Shown: positions 41,701 through 48,130 of the stretch, one piece after another
Numbering within the stretch: position 1 is the first letter of the stretch
Layout of the letters: the number at the start of each line of letters is the position of its first letter
Origin: Plutella xylostella
Taxonomy: Eukaryota; Arthropoda; Insecta; Lepidoptera; Plutellidae
Reading direction: 5' to 3'
Length of the DNA stretch: 64,000 bases
NCBI RefSeq assembly: GCF_932276165.1
Contig: NC_063986.1
Coordinates: 74,501-138,500 of the forward strand
The notes under the pieces: generated by a model
The model's input: the letters and a program-made list of their open reading frames with translations, nothing else
Told to the model about the DNA's origin: nothing
Databases searched by the model: none
Position numbers and translations under genes: made by a program

Positions 41701-42620
41701 AAGCAATAGGACATTGCAAAATAGACTAGACTTTAAATCTGCTGGGCCGCCTCGGCCTTTATTGCAAAACAAAAAATGAAACTTATAACTTATAAGTTAT
41801 ACAATAAAAAGAAATGGTTATGTGGATGTGAGAGACTAAATGCTTTATTTTGCTTTCCGTGTGTTGTTTTCGTTTCGGCGGAGAAGTTATTTCGCGTCAG
41901 TAAATAAGGTAAAATATACTTATAATTTTTTTACTTCTAATTGTAATATAGTTAATCTATTTTTCTCCAAAAAATTACTAAACCCATAAAGTGCACCACC
42001 GGGTATCTGAGGCACCAGCCGCCACTGGTAATTAGGTCTGTACAAAAGAAAATAATAAGTGGAATTGAAACGAAACGAGTAAAGTTCGGGAGAAATAATA
42101 AATGAAAGCTGTAGTACCGGGAATCCATTCTTTCCGGGCGCGCCGGTCAATCCCTGGAAAGGAATGAAATTAAAATAACTAAAAAAATAAACATAGGAAT
42201 AAATAGGATCAACGTAGAGGTTTCTATCATTAACTAAATCTACTTTAGGAAAATTACATTGAATCAAGTGGCAGCTAGTTAGCTAATATCTTGGTTTATA
42301 TAGTTATATAATATCTTGGTTTTCACAGTATACTAAGTACTTATATATATCTCGGATCTGGTACCTATATGAACATCTCTTATTCTTAATGCTCGGTTTT
42401 AAGTAAATCTACACTACAGTATTGTAACAATAACAGCTAGCCATCCACGGCAACCGGCAGCGACACCTGCACAGACAGTCTATACGGTCAAGCGGCGTGG
42501 TGCCGCGTGCCGTGTCGCCGCGGCGGCGGGCCGTGTCGCCGGTACTCACGGGCGGGCCCGGCTCCCCGGAGTCCCCCTTCTTGCCCTTCTTCCCGCGCTT
42601 GCCCGGCGGCCCCGGCGGAC
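20668..42620 (-). CDS. MACIT-type transmembrane collagen, 3' part, 22 or more exons
   Basis: Exons in transcript order: 42550-42620, 42118-42153, 40647-40682, 39905-39940, 39742-39813, 39106-39174, 38771-38824, 37857-38036, 37272-37377, 36818-36915, 31196-31284, 30832-30966, 30234-30260, 29789-29827, 27210-27314, 27019-27063, 26568-26621, 23822-23848, 23578-23631, 23467-23493, 23299-23334, 22469-22603, then 21150-21335 or 20668-20727; 26062-26097 is an earlier terminal exon. Most are Gly-X-Y and phase 0. The last helical exon ends DAPCPLGPDGLPLPGCGW, like the C-terminal NC domain of collagens XIII and XXV, which are type II membrane proteins with interrupted triple helices. The membrane anchor is upstream and not found. 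A phase mismatch between 36818-36915 and 31196-31284 shows an unseen exon or exon skipping. Confidence 0.85.
21150..21335 (-). CDS. Candidate alternative terminal exon, acidic tail
   Basis: Acceptor gtgcgtag, phase 0, 61 codons then TGA. Begins EVPLLPPPGAGGGGAGG, then an acidic run (ADSEEDEGEGEGEEYDARED) and DYEDYAGNDPPARHHD. Strong coding-like composition, but contains no usable internal donor, so it should be a last exon. Confidence 0.6.
   Translation of the reverse strand, partial: EVPLLPPPGAGGGGAGGAGADSEEDEGEGEGEEYDAREDELDAPRDYEDYAGNDPPARHHD
21476..21973. mobile_element. TA-flanked MITE, pogo/Tigger-like ends
   Basis: 498 bp. Ends CAGTGAAACCTGGTAAAGTG and, reversed, CAGTGAAACCTGGTTAAGTG, flanked by TA. 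The interior repeats the theme (tatacaggta, tatagaggta). No ORF. Confidence 0.85.
22231..22416. mobile_element. Degenerate TA-flanked MITE
   Basis: Starts CAGGGTGCCCCGCAAACAGT and ends with an imperfect reverse (..ggaacacctcg), inner arms gaaggaaag and ctttccttt. Confidence 0.5.
22469..22603 (-). CDS. Collagen exon with MACIT C-terminal cysteine motif
   Basis: 135 nt, phase 0. GPVGKRGRKGDKGDKGEQG ends the helix, then LDAPCPLGPDGLPLPGCGW and RPSK. The two cysteines and the DGLP-x-GC pattern match the C-terminal NC domain of collagens XIII/XXV, where they form interchain disulfides. Donor gtaacag. Confidence 0.93.
23299..23334 (-). CDS. Collagen exon GPKGDKGYKGEP
   Basis: 36 nt, phase 0, acceptor cgctag, donor gtaagttt. 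Confidence 0.88.
23467..23493 (-). CDS. Collagen exon GTDGIPGQE
   Basis: 27 nt, phase 0, acceptor ctttcag, donor gtacgtt. Confidence 0.88.
23578..23631 (-). CDS. Collagen exon GAQGEPGSKGERGDPGLP
   Basis: 54 nt, phase 0, acceptor gtgccag, donor gtacgtt. Confidence 0.92.
23822..23848 (-). CDS. Collagen exon GPPGLDGMK
   Basis: 27 nt, phase 0, acceptor gttgcag, donor gtgagtaa. Confidence 0.88.
24230..26061 (-). other. Possible long 3' UTR of the short collagen isoform
   Basis: Between the 26062 stop and about 24238 no transposon or Gly-X-Y exon is seen. Minus-strand AATAAA signals occur near 24313 and 24239. Two GC-rich islands lie at 24580-24610 and 24860-24910. Status as UTR rather than intron is inference. 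Confidence 0.35.
26062..26097 (-). CDS. Candidate alternative terminal exon ENRWPPDFAFT-stop
   Basis: Acceptor gtgtgtggcag with a TACTAAC branch-point consensus about 30 nt upstream (26126-26132). Phase 0, 11 codons, then TAG. Use of this exon would drop five helical exons and the cysteine tail. Followed by about 1.8 kb without a recognised gene feature that could be its 3' UTR. Confidence 0.6.
   Translation of the reverse strand, partial: ENRWPPDFAFT
26568..26621 (-). CDS. Collagen exon GPVGLPGEAGRPGDGGAR
   Basis: 54 nt, phase 0, acceptor cttccag, donor gtgagtacc. It can splice to the terminal exon at 26097 or to 23848. Confidence 0.9.
26755..26905 (-). mobile_element. RTE 3' remnant
   Basis: cagccaataaagatttatct..actgctggacataga matches the 3' end of the RTE copies at 6057 and 9892, decayed. 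Confidence 0.55.
27019..27063 (-). CDS. Collagen exon GDRGEKGDAGPMGLP
   Basis: 45 nt, phase 0, acceptor ttttcag, donor gtgagtc. Confidence 0.9.
27210..27314 (-). CDS. Collagen exon MMGPPGAPGPSGPPGVAGPP
   Basis: 105 nt, phase 0. Continues GIKGDKGEPGLRGKA. Acceptor gtgtacag, donor gtacg. Confidence 0.92.
27499..27645. mobile_element. MITE with 50-bp near-perfect TIRs
   Basis: Starts TAGTGCCACAAACTTATCTG and ends with its exact reverse; the arms match for about 50 bp. Flanked by TA at 27497-27498 and 27646-27647. Perfect arms imply recent movement. Confidence 0.93.
27919..27972 (+). ncRNA. tRNA-like block with A and B box motifs, left end of transposon
   Basis: TAGCTCATTGG (A-box-like) and AGTTCGAGTCC (B-box-like) spaced as in a tRNA gene, with a D-arm and T-arm that could pair. 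No clean acceptor stem, so it is tRNA-like rather than a tRNA gene. Confidence 0.5.
28270..28855 (+). pseudogene. Decayed transposase
   Basis: Short open segments VQLWVHRYADSGHVDS, TDQHRRNRVRFATDYF and VIFSDEKSFKSDKDGR resemble the DDE core of Tc1/mariner relatives, interrupted by stops and frameshifts. Confidence 0.65.
29361..29414 (-). ncRNA. tRNA-like block, inverted, right end of transposon
   Basis: The minus strand reads TGGCTCAGTTGG (exact A-box consensus) and GGTTCAAATC (B-box-like), about 33 bases apart. Confidence 0.5.
29789..29827 (-). CDS. Non-collagenous exon GDGTGYELYGHEM
   Basis: 39 nt, phase 0, acceptor cttgcag, donor gtgagtc. It precedes the MMGPPG exon. Confidence 0.8.
29945..30065 (-). 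mobile_element. Non-LTR 3' end remnant
   Basis: agaatactctttattttgca..ccattcaagaaaac resembles the 3' terminus of lepidopteran LINEs ending at a TTTATT signal. Low information. Confidence 0.4.
30234..30260 (-). CDS. Basic microexon KYRKLRRRQ
   Basis: 27 nt, phase 0, acceptor gggacag, donor gtatc. Nine residues, six of them basic, between helical and non-helical exons. Could be a protease-cleavage or glycosaminoglycan-binding cassette. The splice sites fit, but the exon is very short. Confidence 0.6.
30345..30570. repeat. Dispersed repeat, copy 1
   Basis: Shares ctgctggggtacgggtctcc, agtccaccacgctggcctag and gacccc with 37590-37785. Both lie in introns of the collagen gene. Confidence 0.75.
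30832..30966 (-). CDS. Collagen exon, 15 triplets
   Basis: 135 nt, phase 0. Begins GEIGPKGSKGDYGDMGSPGM and ends GLKGDKGDKGDS. Acceptor atttccag, donor gtaacg. Confidence 0.93.
31196..31284 (-). CDS. Collagen exon GLAGEAGPRGPPGLDGLNGE
   Basis: 89 nt, starts in phase 1 (G/GT) and ends GPPGKP in phase 0. It would join in frame directly to 37272-37377, skipping 36818-36915. Acceptor gttgcag, donor gtaact. Confidence 0.9.
31394..31912 (-). other. Collagen intron segment left of the Jockey element, 3'-UTR-like
   Basis: AT-rich and without repeats I recognise, ending on the minus strand at an AATAAAGACC signal near 31394-31403. It could be the 3' UTR of a further terminal exon now cut by the Jockey insertion, or plain intron. 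Undecided. Confidence 0.25.
31913..33019 (-). CDS. Jockey ORF2, 3' part: reverse transcriptase
   Basis: Contains INEQFGFRNAHSTVQQL, GMILLDIEKAFDTVWHKGLI, GVPQGSIIGPYLFLLYINDI and the catalytic ACFADDTA. It reads in the frame reached by removing one base upstream. The last residues read through the element's end into flanking DNA (LLHHDGRADTA). Confidence 0.92.
   Translation of the reverse strand: MLINEQFGFRNAHSTVQQLARVSESIAHNMNLGQSTGMILLDIEKAFDTVWHKGLIHKLLLCKVPMHLIKMIDSYLSNRSFYVHIGDVSSVSRPIPAGVPQGSIIGPYLFLLYINDIPKQTRTSLACFADDTACLTSSRDVDLVIDRLQLAIEGLSKFFITWKLKLNGTKTEAILFTRARQMPKRKLLIDGHIIPWSKSVKYLGLILDSKLLWNDHILHLRTKGMKAFKALSPLLNRRASLSSSTKMLIYSTLIRPCITYGCPVWSNTNNSNINKLQVVQNRALKIAYNTPFCTNLLKLHKKIDFPRLIDFIIRLTMKFYYFTNPDHPNNLISMIGTTRPMTSNYRYRYVTKLPHHYLLHHDGRADTA
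33024..34655 (-). CDS. Jockey ORF2, 5' part: APE endonuclease and start of RT
   Basis: Starts MSNSQDLRFLYWNADGVNKK. Endonuclease signatures: AICETRL, LLMGDFNAKH (GDFN) and ALSSNHLPVFF. The RT start is KAPGLDKIANCLLKSLPQKA. Frame is lost in a run of eight T (33134-33141 on the plus strand): one base fewer restores reading into the next segment. Confidence 0.92.
   Translation of the reverse strand: MSNSQDLRFLYWNADGVNKKQCELADLVSSLAVDIVAICETRLTNRLKLSFPGYVCYRNDKHLSGIGQGVAILVKSDIDHTLVSSPKTKHMESIGIKLNICNFKCTIYSIYQSPNLPFMTNDIDLLLESDNQVLLMGDFNAKHKHWFPGVINSFGNLLFNHMLNHDYSVYGPSSPTLVHYRSNHSQSLPDLVIANNIHNIDDSSFKTIAALSSNHLPVFFRITVKFERKTTTRFNFAKADWNLYRSVLNNNIFLSSAVFKSPVEIDRAIMNLTDSITLAANTAIPLVSASTSPKPLPRKIRRLISFKNRLRKLDQHESNFETRKQLHTQINYLNKNIHSEITKHNDKIWSDKLKKVNNPGPDLWRLAKNIKASSSGTIPPLSKIDGTKTSSPLEQCEELATAFHKNLILTHDWQSTEVEADVTESCLRLAEFQPGTLVNPVYPREITRYLRIIKLRKAPGLDKIANCLLKSLPQKAIVLITKLFNSCLSLAYFPSAWKVAKVIPIKKSRKRRDNSRKLSSYKPTSIPGKALRENLKFTASKAY
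34648..35865 (-). CDS. Jockey ORF1, RNA-binding gag-like protein
   Basis: 405 aa from ATG at 35865. N-terminal Ser/Asn-rich stretch (MDKFLSRSSSSSSLNNKRNR), a central RRM-like region (VVIRGLPAYFEATLAEDLNE), and three CCHC-type knuckles: CYRCQNFGHAARNC, CVKCTEPHETKEC and CCNCKEEHPANYPKC. The family packages LINE RNA. Its stop overlaps the ORF2 start by 8 nt (ATGTCTAA), the usual reinitiation arrangement. Confidence 0.93.
   Translation of the reverse strand: MDKFLSRSSSSSSLNNKRNRDEDTSDGWQLPKRTATVSSSEIASEKPRFITPNRFSNLSVDPTQGLSEPLKHAVSVRKNPTRVPPIIIQIQDKWTHGTIKGMIEKIDKNFHLQYRNNNRVAVQCYSAATHKLIIDGLRADNVQFHTFTRKDEKMTKVVIRGLPAYFEATLAEDLNELGFQGATVTKLGSPSHVSATCPSYLVQFPPGIDIVKFRQIKYIGNCAVEITRFKANKSAGTQCYRCQNFGHAARNCNLPPRCVKCTEPHETKECNKKDRSTPAHCCNCKEEHPANYPKCPQRLSYLERLKVIRTEARPAIQTRIAPNMRPVQKATFVRKDRTWADIASSTNPEEQPPQQIPTLNLGQDPTTQEMLDILRTIQTMKSKFLQCNSFLDKVVLILTHLGHYV
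36043..36202. mobile_element. MITE, GGCTGTTTTAACAGCATG family
   Basis: Arms of about 43 bp: GGCTGTTTTTAACAGCATGT on the left, reversed on the right as ..GCATGCTGTTAAAACAGCC. Confidence 0.85.
36818..36915 (-). CDS. Collagen exon, Ala/Arg-rich
   Basis: 98 nt starting in phase 1: (G)AAGARGERGEAGAAGPAG and then GERGARGKRGKR. The donor gtaccc leaves phase 0, which does not match the phase-1 start of the next recognised exon at 31284. Confidence 0.85.
37272..37377 (-). CDS. Collagen exon with a short break
   Basis: 106 nt. GDKGDKGERGFTTTLKGDAF, then PTGIIEGPPGPPGPP plus one base of the next Gly codon (phase 1 end). The TTTLKGDAFPTGIIE stretch interrupts the helix. Confidence 0.9.
37590..37785. 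repeat. Dispersed repeat, copy 2
   Basis: Closely matches 30345-30570, including gtcctgg-free core agtccaccacgctggcctag, tgctgagagaga and gtcagatgttttcaagctgc. Confidence 0.75.
37857..38036 (-). CDS. Collagen exon, 20 uninterrupted Gly-X-Y triplets
   Basis: 180 nt, the longest helical exon. Begins GEPGEPGPPGPPGPGGPEGL and ends GPTGPMGPR. Phase 0, donor gtaagt. Confidence 0.95.
38771..38824 (-). CDS. Non-collagenous exon GLQAAGHNISAQTIIQLK
   Basis: 54 nt, phase 0. Has an NIS N-glycosylation sequon. Heptad-like hydrophobics (I, I, L) could serve as a trimerisation segment next to the helix. Acceptor gtgcag, donor gtcagtg. Confidence 0.85.
39106..39174 (-). CDS. Non-collagenous exon GVKRSVDSYKISPYTSAEII
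   Basis: 69 nt, phase 0. No Gly-X-Y; GVKRSVD contains a dibasic step. Continues the interruption between helical blocks. Acceptor cttgcag, donor gtaccg. Confidence 0.85.
39742..39813 (-). CDS. Collagen exon ending in a non-collagenous segment
   Basis: 72 nt. Reads GRPGDKGQKGDHGSPG then FDVFSAVK, where the Gly-X-Y pattern stops. Acceptor ttgtacag, donor gtaaaac. Confidence 0.88.
39905..39940 (-). CDS. Collagen exon GPIGLDGPKGDS
   Basis: 36 nt, phase 0, acceptor attttcag, donor gtaagtg. Confidence 0.9.
40647..40682 (-). CDS. Collagen exon GSKGEKGERGFM
   Basis: 36 nt, phase 0, acceptor gtttcag, donor gtaagc. Confidence 0.88.
41036..42027 (+). mobile_element. hAT transposon, internally deleted
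   Basis: TIRs CAGTGGCGGCTGCACC and, reversed, CAGTGGCGGCTGGTGCC, flanked by perfect 8-bp duplications GTAATTAG (41028-41035, 42028-42035), the hAT signature. 992 bp, only the 5' part of a transposase gene remains. Confidence 0.93.
41668..41908 (+). pseudogene. hAT transposase N-terminus (ZMYM1/TTF-like)
   Basis: Starts MSAKYNIDFIKSNRTLQNRL, then a stop, then KKKWLCGCERLNALFCFPCV, the TTF-type zinc finger of ZMYM1-like hAT transposases. No DDE core; the rest is deleted. Confidence 0.75.
42118..42153 (-). CDS. Collagen exon GLTGAPGKNGFP
   Basis: 36 nt, phase 0, acceptor tttccag, donor gtacta. Four Gly-X-Y triplets. A hAT element lies about 80 bp downstream. Confidence 0.88.
42550..42620 (-). 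CDS. Collagen exon: basic GPPGPPGKRGKKGKKG
   Basis: Acceptor gttgcag, donor gtgagtacc. Reads (G)PPGPPGKRGKKGKKGDSGEP, starting in phase 1. The lysine/arginine cluster resembles heparin-binding or proprotein-convertase-type sites in MACIT collagens. Confidence 0.9.
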
Positions 42621-42912
42621 CTGCAACAATGAACAATACACTTAAAGCAATAGTCTATCAGAGGCAGAGGAACATACACATTTAGAAAATATAAGCATAT
42701 GAGTTCAGAGGTTTGTTACAAATATTAGGTCCTTACATATGAAATTGGCGTTTTCTATAGGAGGAACATAAAGTCGTTTTTTTTTTAAATGAAATATATG
42801 AAATTAATCAAAGCATGTACCATTGCTATATGTATGCACTTTTGCCATCTCATAGGTAGTTCATTGATCCCCTTACTAAAAAAACCATTCGGGCGGGAAT
42901 CAATAAAATCTT

Positions 42913-43837
42913 TCAAGGCGGTTTGGACTGCCCCATCGGAGTTGAATTTTTTCCTTGCAAGTAGTTATCCAAATTGCGAAAAAAATGGTAATCTGTTGGA
43001 GCAAGGTCTGGAGAGTACGGTGGATGTCTAAGACATTCTAATTGAAGCTCCTCTAATTTGGTAGCCGTCTGTTGTGCAGTGTGTGGTCTAGCGTTGTCCT
43101 GAAGCAGCAGTGGCCTAGAGCGATTGACCAGCCTCGGTTGTTTAGCAGCTAGCTTTTCCATCATGGTTTGCAGTTGCTGACAATAGATATCTGCCGTAAT
43201 CGTCTGGCCAGATTTAAGAAAGCTGTAGTGAACGACACCGGCACTAGTCCACCAAACACTTACAAGCAACTTTTTTTTAGTCAATTTTCGCTTAGGGCAG
43301 GATTTGGCTGGTTCGCCAGGGTTCAGCCATTGCGATGAGCGCTTCCGATTATCGTAGACTCGTAGAGGATCCACTTTTCATCACAGGTAATGATTCGATT
43401 TAAAATTCCTTCATTATTGTGCCGGTTGAGTAACGTAACGCAGCAGTCGACGCGCGTTTGTCGGTTTGCTTCACTCAATTCATGAGGTACGGTACCCACC
43501 TTTCAAGCTTTTTCACCTTCCCAATTTGCTTCAAGTGGATTAGAATAGGTTTATCACTAACACCGGAGCCTGCAGCTAACTCGGACGTGGTTTGCGATGG
43601 ATCCGCTTCCCCAATAGCCTTCAATTCTTCATTATCAACTTTGGTCTCCGGCCGTCCACGAGGCTTGTTCTGCAGGTCGAAATTTCCAGAACGAAAACGT
43701 TGGAACCAAAAACGCACTGTGTTTTCTTTTGCGACACCGTCACCATACACATCATTAATCCTTCGAGCCGTTTCTGCAGCACTGGTGTCACGGTGGAACT
43801 CATACTCGTAAATAACGCGATATTTCAAGTTTTCCAT
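42913..43837 (-). pseudogene. Mariner transposase (SETMAR/Hsmar1-like), frameshifted
   Basis: Start MENLKYRVIYEYEFHRDTSA at 43837, DNA-binding part VRFWFQRFRSGNFDLQNKPR, then CDEKWILY (first catalytic Asp), LLLQDNARPHTAQQTATKLE (second Asp) and PPYSPDLAPTDYHFF (third Asp). The reading frame breaks near 43354-43370, where an 8-bp insertion (GAGTCTAC on the minus strand) follows CTCTAC. Upstream, GSGVSDKPILIHLKQIGKVK has run on into another frame. Confidence 0.9.
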
Positions 43838-44129
43838 TTTGTAAACAGAGTGACACAAAGAAAAAAACAAAAGAAGAAAAAACAAATGAATTAGGGGGTT
43901 TGAAACACAAATGCATGATTCAAATACATACATATTACATTACACAATATAAATCCGCCAAACTATAGACACATAGTTTGTTGGCGGAGAGAGCTCCCTT
44001 AAACATAAACATTAAATATCTACATTACCTGCTATATCTGCCCATGTTAGTGACTTGACTTTATGGTGATAAATTCGCGACACTACATATAATATATAGT
44101 TACTTAAGTATATAATTTAGTGAAGCTAT

Positions 44130-44360
44130 TTTTATTTATTTATTTATTCTTCATTGCACAATATACAAAAGTAATTATGTACAATTAGGTGGACTTAATG
44201 CTAAAAGCATTTTCTACCAGTCAACCTACAGGAGGTACAGGGAGTAAATTGTATGGGAGTGCAAAAAAAAAAGAACTTATTTAAGACAATTTCAGCTATG
44301 CAACATATTAATGACTACATTATATCTAAACAGTTCGAATTCATAATATACCTACATCAT
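44130..44360 (-). mobile_element. LINE 3' end nested in the mariner
   Basis: tttatttatttatt, then attgcacaatatac and attttctaccagtcaaccta, a pattern I associate with lepidopteran L2/Jockey-type 3' ends. Confidence 0.5.
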
Positions 44361-44884
44361 TCAGTTCTTTCTTAAACAAATCCAACATAATAGTTTTTAA
44401 TTTTTGCTTTATGACAAATTTACTTAACTTTTTGGTTTCTTTTAACAATGGTATACTGTTAATATTTTAGGCACTAAGTATTTTCGAATTCTTTGACCAT
44501 AGTAGTTCTTATGTTTTGGTTGATAAAGTTTACCTTTTTGTCGGGAAAAATAATTTTGTACAACAAGTGTTTTATAATCATTACAATAATATTGTTCAAT
44601 AGCTATACAGTAATTTACTTTGCTATGTACTGGTAATATTTTACAAAGAAGAAAGAGTTTTTCATATTCATTATTACAATTATTTTTAGTTCTTGACTTA
44701 TTGTTTATGAGTAAATAGCTGTATGAATTTGAATTTGGAATTCCTAACCATAAAGGTAATATTTGAGATCAAAGTGGCCAGTACGACAAAACGCCAATTT
44801 CATATGTAAGGACCTAATATTTATGGGAAAATATCGGCATTGGATGAAACCCGCACATTTATACCCGCAGAGCTCCACAAACAC

Positions 44885-44935
44885 CCGCAATGAAAGCACC
44901 AGCGGCGGCGGCGGCGGCGGGCGGGCGACCGCAGA
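44885..44935. repeat. GGC triplet run
   Basis: agcggcggcggcggcggcgg and following gcgggcgg, a short CGG microsatellite. Confidence 0.9.
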
Positions 44936-45147
44936 TTACGATATTGGATCAAAACTGACATTCAGACCATTCAGCCGCTTCCATGCAGCTATCACTACCG
45001 CGCAGCGGCGAGCGGTCCACTTTACAAGTTCACACTACAAAAATATTGAAATAACGCAAAACGTCAATTACTGGTTTAACTACACGTCGCATTGTCTATA
45101 AAGTACTTGATGTGAGCCACCGCACTCGTTGCCCCCCTCGCACTCAC

Positions 45148-45206
45148 GGCGAACCCCCAGTCCGTCCTTATCAGTCGGCACGGTGAACGGCAGATCACTC
45201 GGGACG
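45148..45206 (-). CDS. Candidate upstream collagen exon
   Basis: 59 nt between acceptor tttttatag and donor gtgagtg. One frame is open: VPSDLPFTVPTDKDGLGVR plus one base. That phase fits the phase-1 start of the 42550-42620 exon, but the joined codon would be CGT (Arg), not Gly. Not Gly-X-Y, so it would be non-collagenous ectodomain. Weak but phase-compatible. Confidence 0.3.
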
Positions 45207-45762
45207 CTATAAAAATATGTTGTTATTCCATTTCGGGCGTGATTCAATGACGCGTGAAAACGGTTTCCGTCCGCCGGCTGATTGCCGCCCCCGCCCCGCC
45301 AGCACCCCTGCCCCGCGCGCCCCCTGTCGTATAGACACTCAATTTGTGAGCAAATCAAATCAAATCCACCGGACACCCTGTCCCGAGCTTGTACTGTGGA
45401 GCCCGAGGAGTCATGGTATTAGAATCAAGAGCATAAACCAAGTGTTCTTCTGAAACTCACATTGTAATATACGGAAACATACAAAGGGAAATATAATAAG
45501 AGGGCTGTAAAGCGTAACGCTTAACCTTTATGCACACTTCACGTTTGATCTCTTGAAGAACATTTATGTATGCCTCTTAACCTCCATACATGGGGTATTC
45601 TCATAAGCACGACAATATGAAATGTTTTCACCGGCGCTGCGGCCGCGGCGGGCGGCAGGTTGGTGTTTAATATTTCGCTTCTCGCTGTAAATTACAATAC
45701 AAACAGGATCGCCAGCAATTGAGTGGACCCTTGTCCCCCCCCGCAACCCCCGCAGTCATTGA

Positions 45763-45770
45763 TGACGTCA
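45763..45770. promoter_or_regulatory. CRE-type palindrome TGACGTCA
   Basis: Exact full CREB/ATF site, in gattgatgacgtcattac context. Function inferred from the motif only. Confidence 0.4.
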
Positions 45771-48031
45771 TTACTCGCTGGTTCGAGGGCTGAATGAGGT
45801 TTATTAGGTAATTGAAAGCTGTTGGACTGAGCGCCTCTCATTGCACACTCGAGGATTTAGGATTAATTAAATGCTTTCGGATTGGGAAATATGTCACTCC
45901 AGGAAGAGAGCTTTGCTAATTCATTACAGAATCACAAAAGACCGAGGTCTCAAGATAACTATAAAGTTTGGTTTGAATCTGATTTCTACAAGCTGCAGTG
46001 GCGTAAAATCGATAACCGTTAGTGCAAGTAGCATCGTGCGACACTGTAAGGTGCTTCATAAATCGGGCTACACTACGAGTATCCACCGCCGCCTCCGGGG
46101 GCTCGGCCCGCGCCGTGTCATCGCAGCTGGCGCCGGAATAGACTCCACCATGCATTGGCATTACTGCCCAGCCACCACACACTATGTGTTAGATATCAAT
46201 AGTAAAAAAGAAATCAAAATATGCAAATGGTTGAGTCACCTCGCGGATTTCCCTGTCTGTTGTGTTGTGACAAGAGTGTACATTGTGACTTCCTCGCGGC
46301 ATCGATATGACGCTCGTCACTGCCGCGCGACACGCGAGCTACGGCGGCGGCAGAGTTACTGTCGAAGGGTTCCGCAGACGAGCCGTGGCGGACTTCCGAC
46401 TGTCCTTACCACCGTCTGCGACCGCGAGTTACGAGCCACCACTAGCGAGGGGTACATCCAGTCTACACCACTGGTACCTACGCTGATCGAGCATATAATT
46501 CCTCACAAAAAGTGCAAATGAGCCGCCATTATATTCAGCTAAATCGTCGATTAAAGCGCCATCTTGCGAGAAATTGGCACCTGTCGGCGGCTGGGCCGTC
46601 ATTATGATATTCGTCAGTAATTTCGCTGTAATGATGTGCAGGCTTCACGATGATCGGTCAAACAATTCACGGAAGTTTGGTTCGTATGTCAAGTGCATTA
46701 GAGGCTATATTGGCCTGCATACGGGGCTGGCTGGGCTTCATCGGGCAGTAATTAGCCGTGCGGGTGGCCGCCGCGACTCACACATTATAACTGTTCCAGC
46801 ACTTACACGCTCGGAGCAGTTTGACCACACACGGTTTGGTAATTTCAATATACTAAGGAACACGTGAAGTATGAAATAAACGTCTTGATTGATTGATGAT
46901 TAAATTACATGGAAATAACGTAGAGCGAGTATGATAGGATCTGGCGCCGCGTGCGTGTAATTTCACTTCAGTTTCTATTAGCGCCCCGCACCCCCTTGCC
47001 CCGCACCCCGCACCCCACAACCCCACGGACTGCGCTACACACGCAACATTCATCAAGGTCAGTTTTTTACTATCGTTAATCGGCAACTAAATACCTATAG
47101 GCTATATACATGGCTGTATACTTATGTTTTGAAGTAAATCATGATGGACTCCTTAGCCTTTGCTTTATGTGGAATATATGGAATGTTTGGATGTAATAAA
47201 TAAATAATAATAATTAATGTATGGTAACCATATAAATCCAAAACTGCGAGAAATAATTTCCTTAACTAGGTACTTTTTCGTAATCAGATTTTCTAATAAA
47301 TATGTGATAAATCATATATTCATCCAAATGGTTTTATTTGTTCGGATTAAAGCTCATTGTCGTTTAGCTGCACCTTTAAAAATAATTAACTTTCTTCAAA
47401 ACATTTTTTTTAAATAAGTACTATCAGTTTCGTTCACGTTTCGTGTCTCGAGCGATCTCCGCTACAGATAGTGCACTAACTGGGTCACTGTGCCTCCACA
47501 GTCCACACCGCTCCCACAGCTTATTGTTCGGCTAGATAACCTACTTATTAGCGGGGAGGGCACAACAGGAAAAGTTGCTTAATGTTTGTGATGTAACCGA
47601 CACCCTTACTAATTATCAGAAAAAAATAGTCAAACAAAAGAAAATCATTATTATTTTATAAATGACTTGTAATCTCTACAAGTATAACTATTTCTGGTTC
47701 TGTAAATTGGTAGAAGTGATTGAGTTTATATCGTGTTATAACTTTGAAAAGCGTTTACATTAAATTTGTATCTTAGGTATAATGAAAACACCCAGAAATT
47801 TGAAATTAATTCCAAAAGACAATTGAAAATAATTGATTTCTACTATACATAATATATCTCCACATAGTATTTTAAGGAACTATCTATAGCTTTCACCATT
47901 ATCCGTGATTTTCGGCAATACATTTCAAAGAATAGACTAATGACCTCTCACATCGCTGCCGCGTCTCCTCTCGGGCGGTGATTGGTCGAATTTGTGCAAG
48001 CCGTAGCGAGTGGGCCCTCCAATGGAGAGTG

Positions 48032-48064
48032 TGACGTCACCGCGACAGCACAGGAGTGACGTCA
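48032..48064. promoter_or_regulatory. Pair of CRE palindromes
   Basis: TGACGTCA at 48032-48039 and 48057-48064, with a reversed CCAAT box (attgg) nearby at 47980-48000, just before the 10-bp tandem array. Confidence 0.45.
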
Positions 48065-48070
48065 CACCAC

Positions 48071-48130
48071 GGCTCACGAGGGCTCACGAGGGCTCACGAG
48101 GGCTCACGAGGGCTCACGAGGGCTCACGAG
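48071..48130. repeat. 10-bp tandem array GGCTCACGAG x6
   Basis: Six exact units followed by one decayed unit (ggctctcggc). Confidence 0.97.

Larger units (their letters stand above)
42725..44817 (-). mobile_element. Mariner transposon, 2.1 kb, with nested LINE tail
   Basis: Ends TTAGGTCCTTACATATGAAA, reversed at 44787-44817, flanked by TA. Carries a broken mariner transposase on the minus strand and a LINE 3' fragment at about 44130-44360, which accounts for part of the extra length over a normal 1.3-kb mariner. Confidence 0.9.
44936..48030. other. Non-coding stretch, no recognised gene
   Basis: Apart from the 45148-45206 candidate, no exon or full transposon seen. Longer open frames (for example 45871-46521 on the plus strand) have no domain or composition supporting coding. 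Contains one TGACGTCA (45763-45770). Confidence 0.5.

Noticed and set aside
41668..41908. Host ZMYM1-like gene
   Set aside because: Lies wholly between hAT TIRs with an 8-bp TSD and is truncated, so it is transposon sequence.
45871..46521. 216-codon open frame on the plus strand
   Set aside because: No recognisable domain, no splice support, and mixed composition; likely chance.
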